A stretch of DNA of 64,000 bases from Liquidambar formosana (GCA_039720395.1 CM077823.1:10620107-10684106); one strand, 5' to 3'. Shown: positions 1-12,565, counted from the stretch's first letter. Numbers and translations are program-made. Notes: generated from the sequence alone by a model not told the origin.

Positions 1-440
1 GCAGAAATGTTACAGGTGCTATATGGTTTAACAGTGTTGGTAGCAAAATGGTATAGAGTGTTGTATGTTGTAACTGTACTGGGTCCAAAATGTTACAGGG
101 TACCTTTTGATGTAATTGTGAGGTAAATGTTACAGAGTGATATATGATGTAACTGTACTGTTGGACAAATGTTATAGGGTACCATTTGATGTAACTGTAC
201 TGTAGGACAAAATGTTACAGGGTACCATTTGATGTAACTGTGGTGGACACCAAAATGTTAAACCTGTCCTGTATGATGTAACTATTATATGAATGTTGTA
301 ACTATGATGAGATATGAATGTTACAGGGTGCTGTAGGATGTAACTGGTATGGACACCAAAATGTTAAACCTGTCCTGTATGATGTAACTATTATATGAAC
401 GAAATGATATGGGTGTAATGTACGATGTATACGTGGGTGG
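1..440. repeat. Degenerate tandem array with GATGTAAC / TGTTACA cores
   Basis: About eight degenerate units, starting near 90, 127, 169, 212, 255, 318 and 361 (spacing roughly 37-43 bp), each pair an ATGTTACAG-like core with a GATGTAAC core. On the minus strand the cores read GTTACATC, the same word that fills 12840-13860 downstream of the second MULE transposase. The array lies 3' of the MULE1 transposase in the matching place, so I read it as an internal repeat array of that MULE family. Confidence 0.7.
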
Positions 441-947
441 TTGCAAAATGAAACTGGTTGTTGCATCAAGAGTAGTTGCCATTCCAATGTCCCATGATAT
501 GTTATATTCTTTAGTCCAGCCTAGTACTCTATGAAAATGGATATATGGTTGATTATACTTTTTCCATAACCCCATATTTTGCATGATGAGAATTTTCGTT
601 GGAGAATAATAGTCCTAACGTGTTCAGTTTTTGTTGCAATAGGGTTGTCAAATTCTTGCCCACCCACAGCTTGGGTTGCCTAGGCTTTTCGTTTGTAGCT
701 AGACTAGTTGTGTCAATTGGACCATACTAGGTTAAGTGCTTTGCATATGTCTGCATATCTATTTGAGTAATTCTATTTGACACAACAAAATCACAGCTGT
801 GTCTAAATGAATTAAGACTTAAAAACACAATTGATATATGAAAAATTTCTTTTATTGTCTTTATTAATTAAGACTTCAAAGCACAATTGCAGCTTATAAT
901 TTTGCACCATATCATATAGGATTTGATTATGGGTCATCCCTCCCCCC

Positions 948-949
<2 letters not shown>

Positions 950-1005
<56 letters not shown>
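950..1005. repeat. (TC)n(TA)n microsatellite
   Basis: A pure TC run passes directly into a pure TA run. It lies in the 3' flank of the MULE1 transposase. Confidence 0.9.
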
Positions 1006-1009
<4 letters not shown>

Positions 1010-1414
1010 TAGGATTTGATTATGTGATGTAACTATTGAATAGTTTTGTTATCAGACCCTACCCGGAATGGTGCATATGTGCGCATAAGTACAATTCACA
1101 AAATAATGTTGGTTGGATGCAAAGGATTGGCATTTAAGTGTTAGCGTATATGCGCGTGACGCGATTTCTGTAAATATTTGTTATACCATTTGCATAAACA
1201 ACATATGTAAATCCGAAATTAAACAAAAAATCAAATAAAGCTACGCCAAATTTAAAAGAAAGAAATGGAAAAAATGGAACTGCAACTTTTATTTAAGCAC
1301 GTAACTTATTGAGGATCGACTAGTCTTAAATTTGAAAACCATAAACAGGTGAAGGACATTAAGGGGAATGGGAAAAAATGTCTAATAAGACAAGTTCTGA
1401 AATAAAAACTAAAT

Positions 1415-3772
1415 TCATATGGGTTCATTGCAAGTCTTCTTATTGTGATTACCAATCTTGTTACATCTTCCACACCTGATTTGGTTGACCTTCTCACCTC
1501 TCGATGGTATCCTCTTCTTCTTTGGCCTCCCAGGTTGTTTCTTTGATGATGGGGGATGAATAACACACCCACTAGATGGGTAATCCTGTATTCCGACTGT
1601 CGGAATAGGGAAAACACTTTGTGAGTACGCCGAGAAATAACACCACGAATGAAAATATCTCTCCACATAGTCCAACAAGTTCTTGCCACTTTTTTGGAGT
1701 GCCTGAGCGGCATGAGCACATGGAAATCCATTAATCTGCCATTGATAGCATGAACACGTCCTTTTTTCAATATCAACAGAAACTGAGGGATATGATTGCA
1801 CCTCGAAAATGTCTTGACCTGCTGAACGCACAATCCATGTTCGACCCTTCCTTAGTTCCTCTTCCAACCTGCAATCAATCTTGGGACAAAGTACAGTTGG
1901 CCAATTGCGTGAAATTTCCCTTCTAGTAGTCATTTGATTCATCAACAACACACGAATAGCGTCGATCAACTTTGTTATAGGAAGGTGGCGGGCCTCACGT
2001 ATTTGTGAATTGAAGGACTCTGCTGCATTTGACCACATCTCTCCATAACGTTGTCCCATAAAGTAAGCGTTGGCCCAGTTCTCGTCGGGTAAATTGTCAA
2101 GAAATGTCCTAACCTTATCCCCTCCTTCTTGACGCAGCTGGTTTATTTTAGAGTGGAATGATGCCGGTGATGGGGCATATGCACAGTCGCTGAACTTTTT
2201 AACAATGATCTCTTTGAATGAGGTTGGACAACCTGATAACTTATCACGCAAATTACCCTTAAGATGGTGTAAGCAAAATGCATGGTAACTGTCAGGGAAC
2301 ACTTCTGGAATAGCATTTACTATGCCCCTATGTCTATCTGATATGAAAGTAATTGGGCGGTCCTCACGAGACAATAACTTTGACAAATGTGTGAGAAACC
2401 AATACCAATTGTCTTCGTCTTCTGAATCAACTATAGCAAATGCTAGTGGGAATAAACCTGGAAAAGAAACATGTAGGCATGGTTAATACCTATTTATGTG
2501 TATTTACATTATCTTGTGTACCACATTGCAGCCAGGTTGTATTCTAATTGAACAAATCAATTACAAACGATGGACATAAATGTGACCAGCGTAGCGACAT
2601 TAAGTAAATGTACATAATAACAAGGGTGGCTACCGCATAGTGACACAGTGGATACGTGCTTAGTAATGATGTGTGCAGGTAGGATTACCTTGATCCCCAT
2701 CTTTCGCGGTTGCAGCGAGCAGATTGCCTTTGTATCTTCCTTTTAAGAATGTACCGTCAAGGAATAACATTGGACGACAGTACCAAAATCCATAAATGCA
2801 TGCATAAAAAGACACGAACACCCTCTTGAAACGTCCAGTATTTATATCGTAATCAATCTCAATTATGCTCCCTGGATTTGTCCTCTCAGTTTCTTCTTTG
2901 TACCAACGAAGTAAATCATACGACAAAGACTGGTGTCCGAAAAGCTCATTCTTTGCTCTATCAACTCCCCACCAGGCATGGTGATAAGTGATGTCTAGAC
3001 CGTAGCTTTCCTTGAAGTCGTAAACAACATCAGTTGGTCTTGTCAATGGCTTGTCGCGTACTTTATCGCGTATCAAACTGGCAACCAATTCAGAACTCAT
3101 TCGTGAATTCTTCGTGGTCCGAACAGCAGCACCACAAGTGTGAATATTGTTCAAGCTACGAATATAGAAAAACCCATTTATCTTTTGGAGTGTGGCATTC
3201 ACACGCCACATGCAATCATTTGTACCACGCCTCCTACATATAGCGATTACCCGTTCTTTGGTATTCTTAACAAAGTCATATTCAAAACCAACCTCCATTG
3301 AATACATTTTAAGCGCCCGTCTGAATTGACTAACACCTCCTTCGAATGACTGCCCAACATCTCTAATTGCTTGAGCCCAGCTAGCAGTAAGCAATATTTT
3401 TGGTTCATGATGACAATATTTCGATAACATATCAGTTCCATCTTGTTGTCCAGAACTCCAGTCTATCATGCTATGATTTTCTTGACTGCCGGAATCCCCT
3501 TCAATTTGTGGAACGAAGGGGCCATTGTAGACAGAGACGTTTACATGTTCAAGGCTAGCTGAACACGCAAAACTAATTAGAGTGTTCAAGTCGTAGTCAC
3601 TTCGAAGCATACACAGGGCATTACCGGGGAGCTCGTATGTGAAACTTATCGTTTCAGAGTTCAATGAATTCCAGTTCCCACACGCGAACTCAATTACATC
3701 ACGAAAACGCGATGTGGATGATGCGCAAAAAATTGCGGTTGACGCACAAAACTTGCACAGTAGCAGAACCAT
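1415..3772 (-). CDS. MULE1 transposase (MuDR/MULE type), intact, two exons
   Basis: Transposase that would cut and paste Mutator-like elements in the nucleus. Exon 1 is 2689-3772 and exon 2 is 1415-2457. The 229-bp intron has GT-AG ends and splits a Gly codon after the motif AKDGDQ. The joined frame is 708 codons plus stop with no break. Visible parts in order: an N-terminal PB1-like segment (about residues 25-85); a MuDR N-terminal domain around QFRRALKMYS (about 150-225); the MULE catalytic domain with Asp in FLDGTFLKG, Asp in ISDRH and a likely Glu in NAAESFNSQ; a SWIM zinc finger (CSC then FPCAH); a basic AT-hook-like GRPKKKR; and a C-terminal knuckle CGRCNKIGNHNKKTC. The knuckle has five residues, not four, before the His. 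The start is the ATG at 3772, shared with the MULE2 copy. This is the only complete transposase frame in the window. Confidence 0.9.
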
Positions 3773-4137
3773 GATTATTCAGGGCGAAAACTGAAATAAG
3801 ATGATGGCAAAAAATCAGAGTTTGTATACTGGAACAGTTACACGACAAATAAGTTACAAAGTTTGTGAACAAAAGTTAATATATCATTAACACATCATAA
3901 GCAACGTACAGGAAAATGAATAATAACATTGCAATGAAATCCTTGAACGTGCACGATATATTATTATTTAATTTTTAACACAATCACTTTAACTTGTTTC
4001 GTCACGTAACTAGTTACGCATAGACATGATATCCAAAAAAAATGAAGTCCCAAATTCAGTGTCTCCCTAATATAGTAATAGTTACACTAAACCAAATTAT
4101 CATGGTTTGTGAATCAATGGAATAAATCGAAGTCCAC

Positions 4138-4891
4138 AAAAACAGGGCAACCCCCAAAACCATTGCAAAGAGATTCCTCACTATTGAATCTCATATATGA
4201 GATTTCAATTTTTTACGCAGACTCCTTTTCATTGCAAAGTAGGTGGCTAATAAAACTACATCATTTATCATTGCTTGAAAAAAAAATGGAAATGGGAACT
4301 CTTCAAATAATGGGAACTCGTCAATACACCTATTAGGACATTGTGGATTTACTTCGGTTGCTAACATCCATCCCATGTTGGCATCTATTTGTTCACTCCT
4401 ATTATTTTTTTATTTTTTTTAATTTTTTCTGATTAAGAGATGATATATTAGAAAAAGGTAATCAGATCACTCCTAATTAGACAATTAGGTAATTGCAAGA
4501 AAATCATAAAAGGCCCAATTGAATTTAATTCCTATTCCGTATGAGGAGTTCAACAATTGTGGATCAATTCATGACCATCAAAAAATCAAACCCAATCGTG
4601 AGATTAATCATTGGAAGTATTTAAATTTGGTGTTTAATTAACTGGCAAGTACTTATCCATTGTACGTTCTTTGAATATGAAGAACCTGTTATTGCGGATT
4701 TGACGAGACGGAAAACCTTTGTCAAATTGCATATGGGTAGCTCAAAAACAGGGCAACCCCCAAACCCATTGCAAAGAGATTCCTGTTCATGAAATCTCAT
4801 ATATGAGATTTCAATTTTTTACGCAGACCCTTTTTCAATGCAAACTAGGTGGCTAATAACACTGCATCATTTATCATTGCTTGAAAAAAAA
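4138..4891. repeat. Direct duplication inside MULE1 leader
   Basis: A block of about 150 bp starting AAAAACAGGGCAACCCCC occurs at 4138-4287 and again at 4744-4891, spaced 606 bp, with the same internal text including ATCTCATATATGAGAT. Parts of the same theme, a thymine-rich stretch and 'gcccaattagccaatg', recur near 9500-9620 in MULE2. Confidence 0.8.
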
Positions 4892-4980
4892 TCGAAAACA
4901 CATACCTGAAATACAAACACCAAATAGCCGGAAAACAGAGAATGGACAAAGCACAATTCGACGATGTGGAATCGATATTA

Positions 4981-5110
4981 GGGATCCTTCACACCGGGCT
5001 GCCCCAAAGCAAGATGACGATGAACAGTTTTCAAATTCAAAATCGATTCGGAGGCAAAAATCGTTGCTGCACATCCCAAATATGGGAACCGTTAAGAACA
5101 TCTTTGACGG
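4981..5110 (-). other. Conserved leader ORF segment shared by both MULEs
   Basis: Upstream of the transposase, the minus strand encodes a segment beginning LTVPIFGMCSNDFCLRI. The equivalent place in MULE2 (9260-9420, plus) encodes LTVPIFGISPNDLCLRF followed by a similar CEGS-containing tail. The frame is open in both copies, although flanking positions are decayed. It may be an upstream ORF, a lost exon or chance conservation of a young repeat. I recognise no domain. Confidence 0.4.
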
Positions 5111-5495
5111 GATCATAGGGATCCGGAGATCCTGCAAAAAAACCCAAGAGTTTCTTGCCATATATGATAACAAGGGCATGTACGGTATTGCATAGGATTT
5201 GGTTCCCAACAGCCTATAAAAACGTGGTCGTTTTTATAGGGAGTGTACTTAACGCTTTAAGAGAATGGGGAGAGGACCTCACGCTAGAACTTTCAAGGAA
5301 TAATGTACCTTTGGCTAAATTTCCCTATTTTTATCCAATGATACTATCTCATTTAGAAATAACAATGGGATAAAAAATTGTCCAAGAAACTATCTTTCTC
5401 ACTTCAAGCAAAGCTACTAAAGGCTTTTTGTCCATCCAGCAATCAAATCCTATTCAATCTTTTTATCCAGGGTACCAAACATAGCATAAGGGTTT

Positions 5496-5811
5496 AGAAG
5501 TTGTTTGGGCGTGTTTGGAAGAGGTATTTAAGCCCAACCACTAATTTGCATGATTTCAGTCTCTTCACATTTTTTATAATGACTTTAGTCTCTTTACTTG
5601 CTTCCGGTGAACTGGGCTCCAATTGATTTCAGTCCGTTCATTTTATTATTATTATTATTATTTTTATTGTTATTATTATTTTTTTTTGTCTCTTCACTTG
5701 CTTTTTGGCGAATCGAATAACTTAACGAACTAACCCTTTGGGGTCTTATTATCAAAAGAAGAATGATTGAGCCTAAATACCTCTTCCAAACACTCCTGCA
5801 CAACTTCTGAA
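5496..5811. mobile_element. MITE with long TIRs (copy 1 of an adjacent pair)
   Basis: The left end AGAAGTTG..GTGTTTGGAAGAGG is repeated inverted at the right end, CCTCTTCCAAACAC..CAACTTCT, giving TIRs of about 40 bp. The middle is low-complexity (ATT)n. No convincing target duplication is seen. Confidence 0.65.
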
Positions 5812-5819
5812 TCTTTCGG

Positions 5820-6081
5820 GAGTGTTTGGAAGAGGTATTTAAGCTCAATCAATCTTCTTTTGATGATAAGACCTAAAGGGTTTGTTAGTCAAGTTATTTA
5901 GTTCGCCGGAAGCAAGTGAAGAGACTGAAATATTTATCAAAAAAAGTGAAGAGACTTAAATCAAATTGGAGTCCATGGCCAGTTCACCGGAACCAAGTAA
6001 AGAGACTGAATTCTTTATTGAAAAAAGGTGAAGAGACTGAAATCAAATTGGAGCCTAGTTTACCAGCAGCCATTCCAAATA
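5820..6081. mobile_element. MITE copy 2, inverted relative to copy 1
   Basis: Starts with the same GTGTTTGGAAGAGG end and closes with a diverged inverted end, CATTCCAAATAC. Its interior is the inverse of copy 1 (for example the GAAGCAAGTGAAGAGAC block), so 5690-5795 and 5820-5925 can fold back on each other around position 5808. Confidence 0.6.
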
Positions 6082-6119
6082 CATCCTCAGGAGGTAATGT
6101 GAGAATGCATGCCATACCT

Positions 6120-6241
6120 CTTTTTTTTCTTTTTTATTTTATTTTATTTTTTGTTCTTTTTAGCTTTGGGGAAATGTACCTAAGTAGGAATCTTTTTCCT
6201 TAGCAAAAATGAAAAATGAAAAATGAAAAATGAAAAATGAG
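6120..6241. repeat. T-rich tract and (AAAAATG)n short tandem repeat
   Basis: A thymine-rich low-complexity run is followed at about 6204-6241 by five copies of AAAAATG-like 7-mers. Confidence 0.8.
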
Positions 6242-6335
6242 AAAATAGATAGCTACTTAGATACGGCAGTGCTCTTTGAACTCCATTAATTATTGGCCTT
6301 GCGTGCTCCACATGATGAAGTACAAGTATTATTTA

Positions 6336-6896
6336 GGATAAATTATATCTACACCTCTATGTTATCTGACAAATTCATTGAACACCTTCCTATTTTATGA
6401 AATTACTCTATCAAAATGGGAAAACTGATGAAGATAATGACATGATGAAATGACCTAATTACCCTCACCCACAAAACACATCATTTAATGACGAGAACAC
6501 ATTAATGTGTCTTCCTATTGCTAAAACGCATCATTTTTACATTTTTTTTTGCTTTAAATCAGCCAAGTTTCTTAAAACCCCATTCCCTTTTTCTTTTTCA
6601 TTCTTCTTCCTTCATACTATTTGAGCCTAACCAGCCAACCTGCTCATAATGTGAAGTGGGTAGCTTTAGGGATGGGGATATTAAAACAATGTTTGACAAA
6701 GGGGTAATATTGGCATTAAAGGCCCTTTTTTTCATGGCGTCAATGGAGATTGTTAACGGCCTTAACGGAAACTTGATGGAGGGGAGGTTATTGCACATTA
6801 TTTTCGAAAATAGAGGATGTCAGAGTGATTTCAGAAAATAGGAAGGTGTTCAGTGTATTTGATAGACAGGATAGGGGGTGTAGATGTAATTTACCC
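6336..6896. mobile_element. Non-autonomous Mutator-type element, perfect 9-bp TSD
   Basis: The 561-bp element is flanked by the perfect 9-bp direct repeat TATTATTTA at 6327-6335 and 6897-6905. Its ends begin GGATAAATTATATCTACACC on the left and, inverted, GGGTAAATTACATCTACACC on the right. Similarity between the inverted ends runs for about 75-90 bp and includes GAACACCTTCCTATTTT. Long TIRs plus a 9-bp duplication are the hallmark of Mutator-like elements. It encodes nothing recognisable. Confidence 0.9.
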
Positions 6897-6905
6897 TATT
6901 ATTTA

Positions 6906-9032
6906 TGAATACATGGGGCGTCCATGCATCAAAAAGTGCAACATAAGTAATGCTTCTCTAAGAAAAGGAAAGGTCCCTGTAAAAATTTATTCTTTTGAAT
7001 TTTCTAGAAAGAAGCTTAAACTCCAGTGAAAGAGGATAGTAAGTATCAGTTATCCTCTGTTAAAAACGTTTTGCTGTTTTTTTTCCCTTTTATTAATTTT
7101 AACCCCAAAATTTATGGGAATTTTCGAGGCACTGAGCTATTAAACTTGTTTTGCAAAATGAAACTCTTGAGGGCATTGCTGATGGCCTTCTATTTCAGTA
7201 TTGGTGATCCATACAACTTGTGTTTGTTTAGTTTTAGGCATATGTTTAGCTTCTTGATGTCTTACCGTTGGGAAGCATTGCGTTATCAAGTGTTCCAAAA
7301 GAAGAATTGTTTCTTCAATTCTGTGGCGCACTTTCGGTTAATAAATTCTTTAGTGACAATGGACATGCTGAGGTACGGTACAAATGAACAGAGTTAAAAA
7401 AAAAAAAAAAAAAAAATTTAACAATGCTATTGGGGAATGTTTTAAATTCTTTTCCTTTCTTTATTTTCGAACTTGTTGACTTTTTCCAATGATTATGATT
7501 TCATTAGTTTAATGGTTTCTGTTAGGTCATGCTTCCATATGCTAGTAGTAGGGATGGTTAAATCTCTCAATGAGACGCCTTTTAATTACTAGTAATATCG
7601 GCAGTGATCATGTGATAGCCAGACAATTAATATATGCAAATTTTGAATTATGTTGAAGTTGAATTTTATTTGGGAGGTATAACTATTGTTATTGTTACTA
7701 TTATTAAAATTAAGATAGTAGAATAATTGAAATTATATGCATCATATGATTATTTGGTAGAAGCATGAGGTGTCATGCTTAGAATTTAAGTGGCATAAGC
7801 TAGTATGAGGTGTACATAAGGTGGCAAGATCATAATATATGTTAGAATACAAAGTGATATGTGTAATATGAGGTGTCACGAAATTAGATTATCTAGGTGA
7901 TGATTCACCCCTAATTGAAGTCCTATAAAAACCTTTTGTAATGACCATATTTTTATACTATGGTTTTAAGGGTAATATGCATTAGTAGACTTAGTATTAT
8001 CTAGTTTTGTTGGTTTTCCTTCAAGCATGAGCATTGTATTTACATGATCCTGATGTAATTTGGGCATGATTACATGATTTTTGTATGATCATTAGAGGAT
8101 GCATGTGTTTGAGGATGCTATAGTTTTTCATGCATATGTTTTTCCATACATTTTCATGTTTTTGAGGTATTATGAGTATTTCAGTCAACTAAATTAAATA
8201 GAAGCTACTTCTTCCAATTTTGGGCAATTGAGTCGATTGATTTGGTAAATGAGTCGACTGAATTAGGCAGATAGCTTATATTTCAATTTTAAGTGCTGAA
8301 ATGATGCATGTACCCTTCCACTACCCCTTAAAACACCAAAATACGACCCCCTTGTGTCGAAATTTGCTATTTTAACTCAAGTTAGAGTGAGAGAGAGTTA
8401 GAGAAAGAGAAACCTAGAGATAGAATGGGTGCTTGGAGGAGAGAGAAAGTAAGGTTTAGGCTTGATTTGGCTATTACATGTGGATCTAGAGGCTAGATCT
8501 TCACTTATGAAAGCTTGGGGTTGCATTTTTAGAGGACAATCTTACATTTGAACTATAGAGATTGCATTTTTGGGGTTTAATCATCACATGTATGCATGTT
8601 AAAGCTTATACATTGCATTTGGGAGACTTTGGACTACATCCATGGAGTTGGATCTCCTCCATCACCATTAATCATGGAATTGGATGTTAGGATTGACACT
8701 TGGGAGGCTTGCATGTGTATCATAGGCTTGGATCCACACTTTCACAACACCAAGATTGTATTTTCTTACACCCATTATGAGGTAGGTGCAATTTTTGTAA
8801 ATCGAAACTATTGTTGTGATAATAGGGGTAATATTATCATTATGTATATCTCTATTGGGACTTGTTTTCACTTGATTTATGGAATAAATTTTGAGTTGTT
8901 AAAAATTGACATTACATATGTAGGATGGATTTACTTGTATTGTGAATTTTGGGATTTATACACCTTTTATGAGATGTAAATGTATGGACTTTAAGGTTGG
9001 ATTCACATGTGAAATTGATAGTTAATTTTAAG
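6906..9032. other. No gene seen; AT-rich spacer between the two MULEs
   Basis: I find no supported gene here. There is a poly(A) run at about 7397-7419, AT-rich text, and at 8380-8440 a GA-rich leader-like stretch that resembles the start of an LTR transcript. I could not find LTR ends or a target duplication for it. Confidence 0.5.
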
Positions 9033-9867
9033 GGGAAATTGGCCAAAAGTACCTAATTTACTAAATCTTCCAGTGTCAAGTCGTTTGACTTTTCTCTTCA
9101 TGCGGTAGGTCCATTCCTTAAGGAAAACGACTACTTTTGGGGAGTTTGCTGGGAATCACATTGACGCTAATACCATCTATGCCCTTATTCATAGAATGGG
9201 CAAGAAATAAATGAGATTTTATCATGATTTCCAGATTTTCATCTATCATGAAGTAGATCTTGTTAACAGTTCCCATATTTGGGATATCGCCCAACGACCT
9301 TTGCCTTCGATTCGAGTTTGAATATGAAATTTGTTTATGGTCACCTAGCTTTGCCCCGGCTTGCTGCGAAGGATCCCCAATATTGATCGCACATCGTTGT
9401 CTTCATCGATTTTGGGTATGTGCTCTCCATTCTCTTATCTATTTGGATTTTTTGTATTTTGAGTATGCTCTTTCCACGTGTTCTTAAGCAATGATGAATA
9501 TTGTAGCCCAATTAGCCAATGCCTTTGCAATGAAAAAGGTTTGGGGTTACATTAAAAATTCAGTTCTCAATATGGGAAATTGACGGTTAGGAATTTCATT
9601 ACAATGGGTTTTGGGTTTGCCCTGATGTATAGTTATATTTCTTTAGGTTGGTCATTTTATGTTAACAATATATTCCATTGTGTAATCAGTTACATGGCTA
9701 ATAACAAGTTAAAGGTTTTATGTTAAAAATTCATGGTTTTGTTAGTTGTGTAACCAGTTCCTCATTTTCGAAAATTTCATTGCTAACTTATTAGTCATGT
9801 AACTTTTCAAGTATGCCCAATCTAATTTTTGGGTGTCATCTTTTTGTAGTTTTTACCCCGAATAATC

Positions 9868-12565
9868 ATGGTTCTGTTACTGTGCAAGTTTCATGTGTCA
9901 ACCACAATTTTTTGCGCATCGTCCACATTGCGTTTTCATGATATAGTTGAGTTCGCGTGTGGGAACTAGGAGTCATTGAATCCTAAAACGATAAGCTTCA
10001 CGTACGAGCTTCCTGGTAACGCCATGTGTATGCTTCAAAGTGACTATGACTTGAACACTCTTATTAGTTTTGCGTGTTCATCAAGCCTCGAACATGTAAA
10101 CGTCTCTGTCCACAATGGCCCATTTATTCCACAAATTGAAGATGATTCTGGCAGTCAAGAAAATGACAGCACGATAGAATGGAGTTTTGGACCCCAAGAT
10201 GGAGATGATATGTTGTCGAAACACTGTTATTATGAATAAAAAATATTACTTACTGCTAGTTGGGCTCAAGAAATTAGAGAGGTCGGGCAGTCATTTGAAG
10301 GAGGTGTCAATCAATTCAGGAGGGCACTTAAAATGTATTCAATGGAGGTTTGTTTTGAGTATGACCTTATTAAGAATACCAAAGAATGGGTAATCACTAC
10401 ATGTAAGAGGTGTGATACAAATAATTGCATGTGGCGTATGTATGCTACATTCCAAAAGATAAATGGGTATTTCTATATTCATTCCTTGAATAATATTCAC
10501 ACGTGTGGTGCTGCTGTTCGGACCACAAAGAATTCACGTATGAGTTTTGAATTGGTAACCAATTTGACACGCAATAGAGTAAACGACAAGCCATTAACAA
10601 GACCGACTGATGTTGTTTACAACTTCAAGGTAAACTACAATTTAGACATCACTTATCACCATGCTTAGTGGGGAGTTGAGAGAGGAAAGACTAAGCTTTT
10701 CGGATGCCAATCCTTGTCGTTTAATTTACTTCGTTGGTACAAAGAAGAAACTAAGAGGATAAATCTAGGGAGCATCATTGAGATTGATTATGACAGTAAC
10801 ACCATACGTTTCAAGAGGGTCTTCGTGTCTTTTTATGCATGCATTTATGGATTTTGGTATTGTCGTCTATTGCTATTCCTCGATGGTACATTCTTGAAAG
10901 GAAGATACAAAGGCAACCTACTCACCACAACTGCAAAAGATAGGGATCAAGGTAATCTGACCTGCACATAGCACTAGTAAACACACACACTTATATATTG
11001 TGTCACCATGAGATAACCACTCTCGTACTATTGGGTATGTACATACACCTAATGTGGCGACGCGTGTTACAATTATGTCCATCATTTGTAACTGTTTCAT
11101 GCTTCAAAAAGAATACAAACTGACTGCAATGCGTTACACAGAATAATGTATTAACTTTGCATACACATTCTTTGATAAATTTTGTTAGAACAACATTCTG
11201 TATTGTTTCCAGTTTTTTGTATGTTTTTTCATACATTTAAGCATATTATAACTTGTCTGATTATTATATGCATTTATTATATAAGAATTCGCACATAACA
11301 CTATGGAACACACATGTATTCACTGTGTCACTACGTGAAAAATCACTTTTGTAGCGTTGTGTATGTATTTATACCAAATGTGGTAGTACTGTTTACAATT
11401 TGTTTCATTATGTGTAGTTTTTTTTGCTTTGCAAATTAGAGTACAAACTTTGTGCCATGCGTTACACGAAATAAGGTATTAATTTTACATATATATTTCT
11501 TGTTAGGTTTGTTCCCACTAGCATTTGCTATAGTTGATTCAGAAGACGAAAACAATTGATACTAGTTTCTCACACATCTGTCAAATGTGTTGTCTCGTGA
11601 GGACCTCCCAATTACTTTTGTATCAAATAGACATAGGGGCATAGTAAATGCTATCCCAGCAGTGTTCCCCGACAGTTACCATGCATTTTGTTTACACCAT
11701 CTTAAGGGTAATTTGCATGATAAGCTATCAGGTTGTCCAAGCTCATTCAAGGAGATGATTGTTAAGAAGTTCAATGACTGTGCATATGCCCCATCATCAG
11801 CATCATTCCACTTTAAAATCAACCAGCTGCGTCGAGAAGGTGGGGATAAGGTTAGGACATTTCTTGACAATTCATTAGATGATAACTGGTCCAATGCTTA
11901 CTTTATAGGACAGCGTTATGGGGAAATGTGGTCAAATGCAGCAGAGTCATTCAATTCACAAATATGCGAGGCCCGCCACCTCTCGATAACAAAGCTGATC
12001 GACGCCATACGTGTCTTGTTGATAAATCAAATGACTACTAGAAGGGAAATTTCACGCAATTGGCCGACTGTGCTTTGTCCCAAGATTGATTCCAAGCTAG
12101 AGGAGGAACTAAGGAAGGGTCGATCATGGATTGTGCGGTCGGCAGGTCAAGATATTTTTGAGGTGCAATCATATCTTTCAGTTTCTGTTGATATTCAAAG
12201 GAGGACATGTTCATCCTATCAATGGCAGATTAATGGATTTCCATGTGCTTATGCCGCTTAGGCACTCCAAAAAAGGTGGCAAAAACTTGTTGGACTATAT
12301 GGAGAAATACTTTCATACGTGATGCTATTTCTCGACGTATTCTTAAAGTGTTTTCCCAATTCCGACAGTTGGAATACAGGATTAGCCCAGCAGGTGGGAG
12401 TGTTATTTCTCCTCCATCATCAAAGAAACAACCTGGTAGGCCAAAGAAGAAGCGGATAACATCCAAAGGTGAGAAGGTCAACCAAATTAGGTGTGGAAGA
12501 TGCAATAAGACTGGTAATCATAACAACAAGACTTGCAAGGAACCTATAAGAGTTTACTATCATTT
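9868..12565 (+). pseudogene. MULE2 transposase, broken relative of MULE1
   Basis: Inverted paralogue of the MULE1 transposase with the same ATG context, intron position and domain order. The exon 1 equivalent is 9868-10951, the intron 10952-11506 (GT-AG, longer than in MULE1), and the exon 2 equivalent runs from 11507. It is dead: in-frame stops occur after FACGN, after CYYE, after TYHHA, twice soon after SEDENN and again in the SWIM finger after CAYAA. The second catalytic Asp is changed (VSNRH instead of ISDRH), and the SWIM finger has lost a Cys (CSSY instead of CSCY). The frame also runs on past the MULE1 stop because that codon is altered. The FLDGTFLKG Asp and the NAAESFNSQ Glu remain. 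Confidence 0.9.

Larger units (their letters stand above)
1..5325 (-). mobile_element. MULE1: Mutator-like transposon, 3' part outside window
   Basis: Minus-strand element with an intact transposase (1415-3772), a long AT-rich 5' leader and a repeat array on its 3' side. The 5' limit at about 5325 is where its similarity to MULE2 begins. Read on the minus strand the edge is GGGAAATTTAGCCAAAGGTAC, matched in MULE2 at 9033 by GGGAAATTGGCCAAAAGTAC. The 3' end lies left of the window, so target duplication and inverted termini cannot be checked. The leader contains an internal direct duplication (4138-4287 and 4744-4891). Confidence 0.7.

Noticed and set aside
8380..9032. Solo LTR between the MULEs, suggested by a GA-rich leader
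   Set aside because: No TG..CA termini with a matching 5-bp duplication could be found, so it is left as unassigned sequence.
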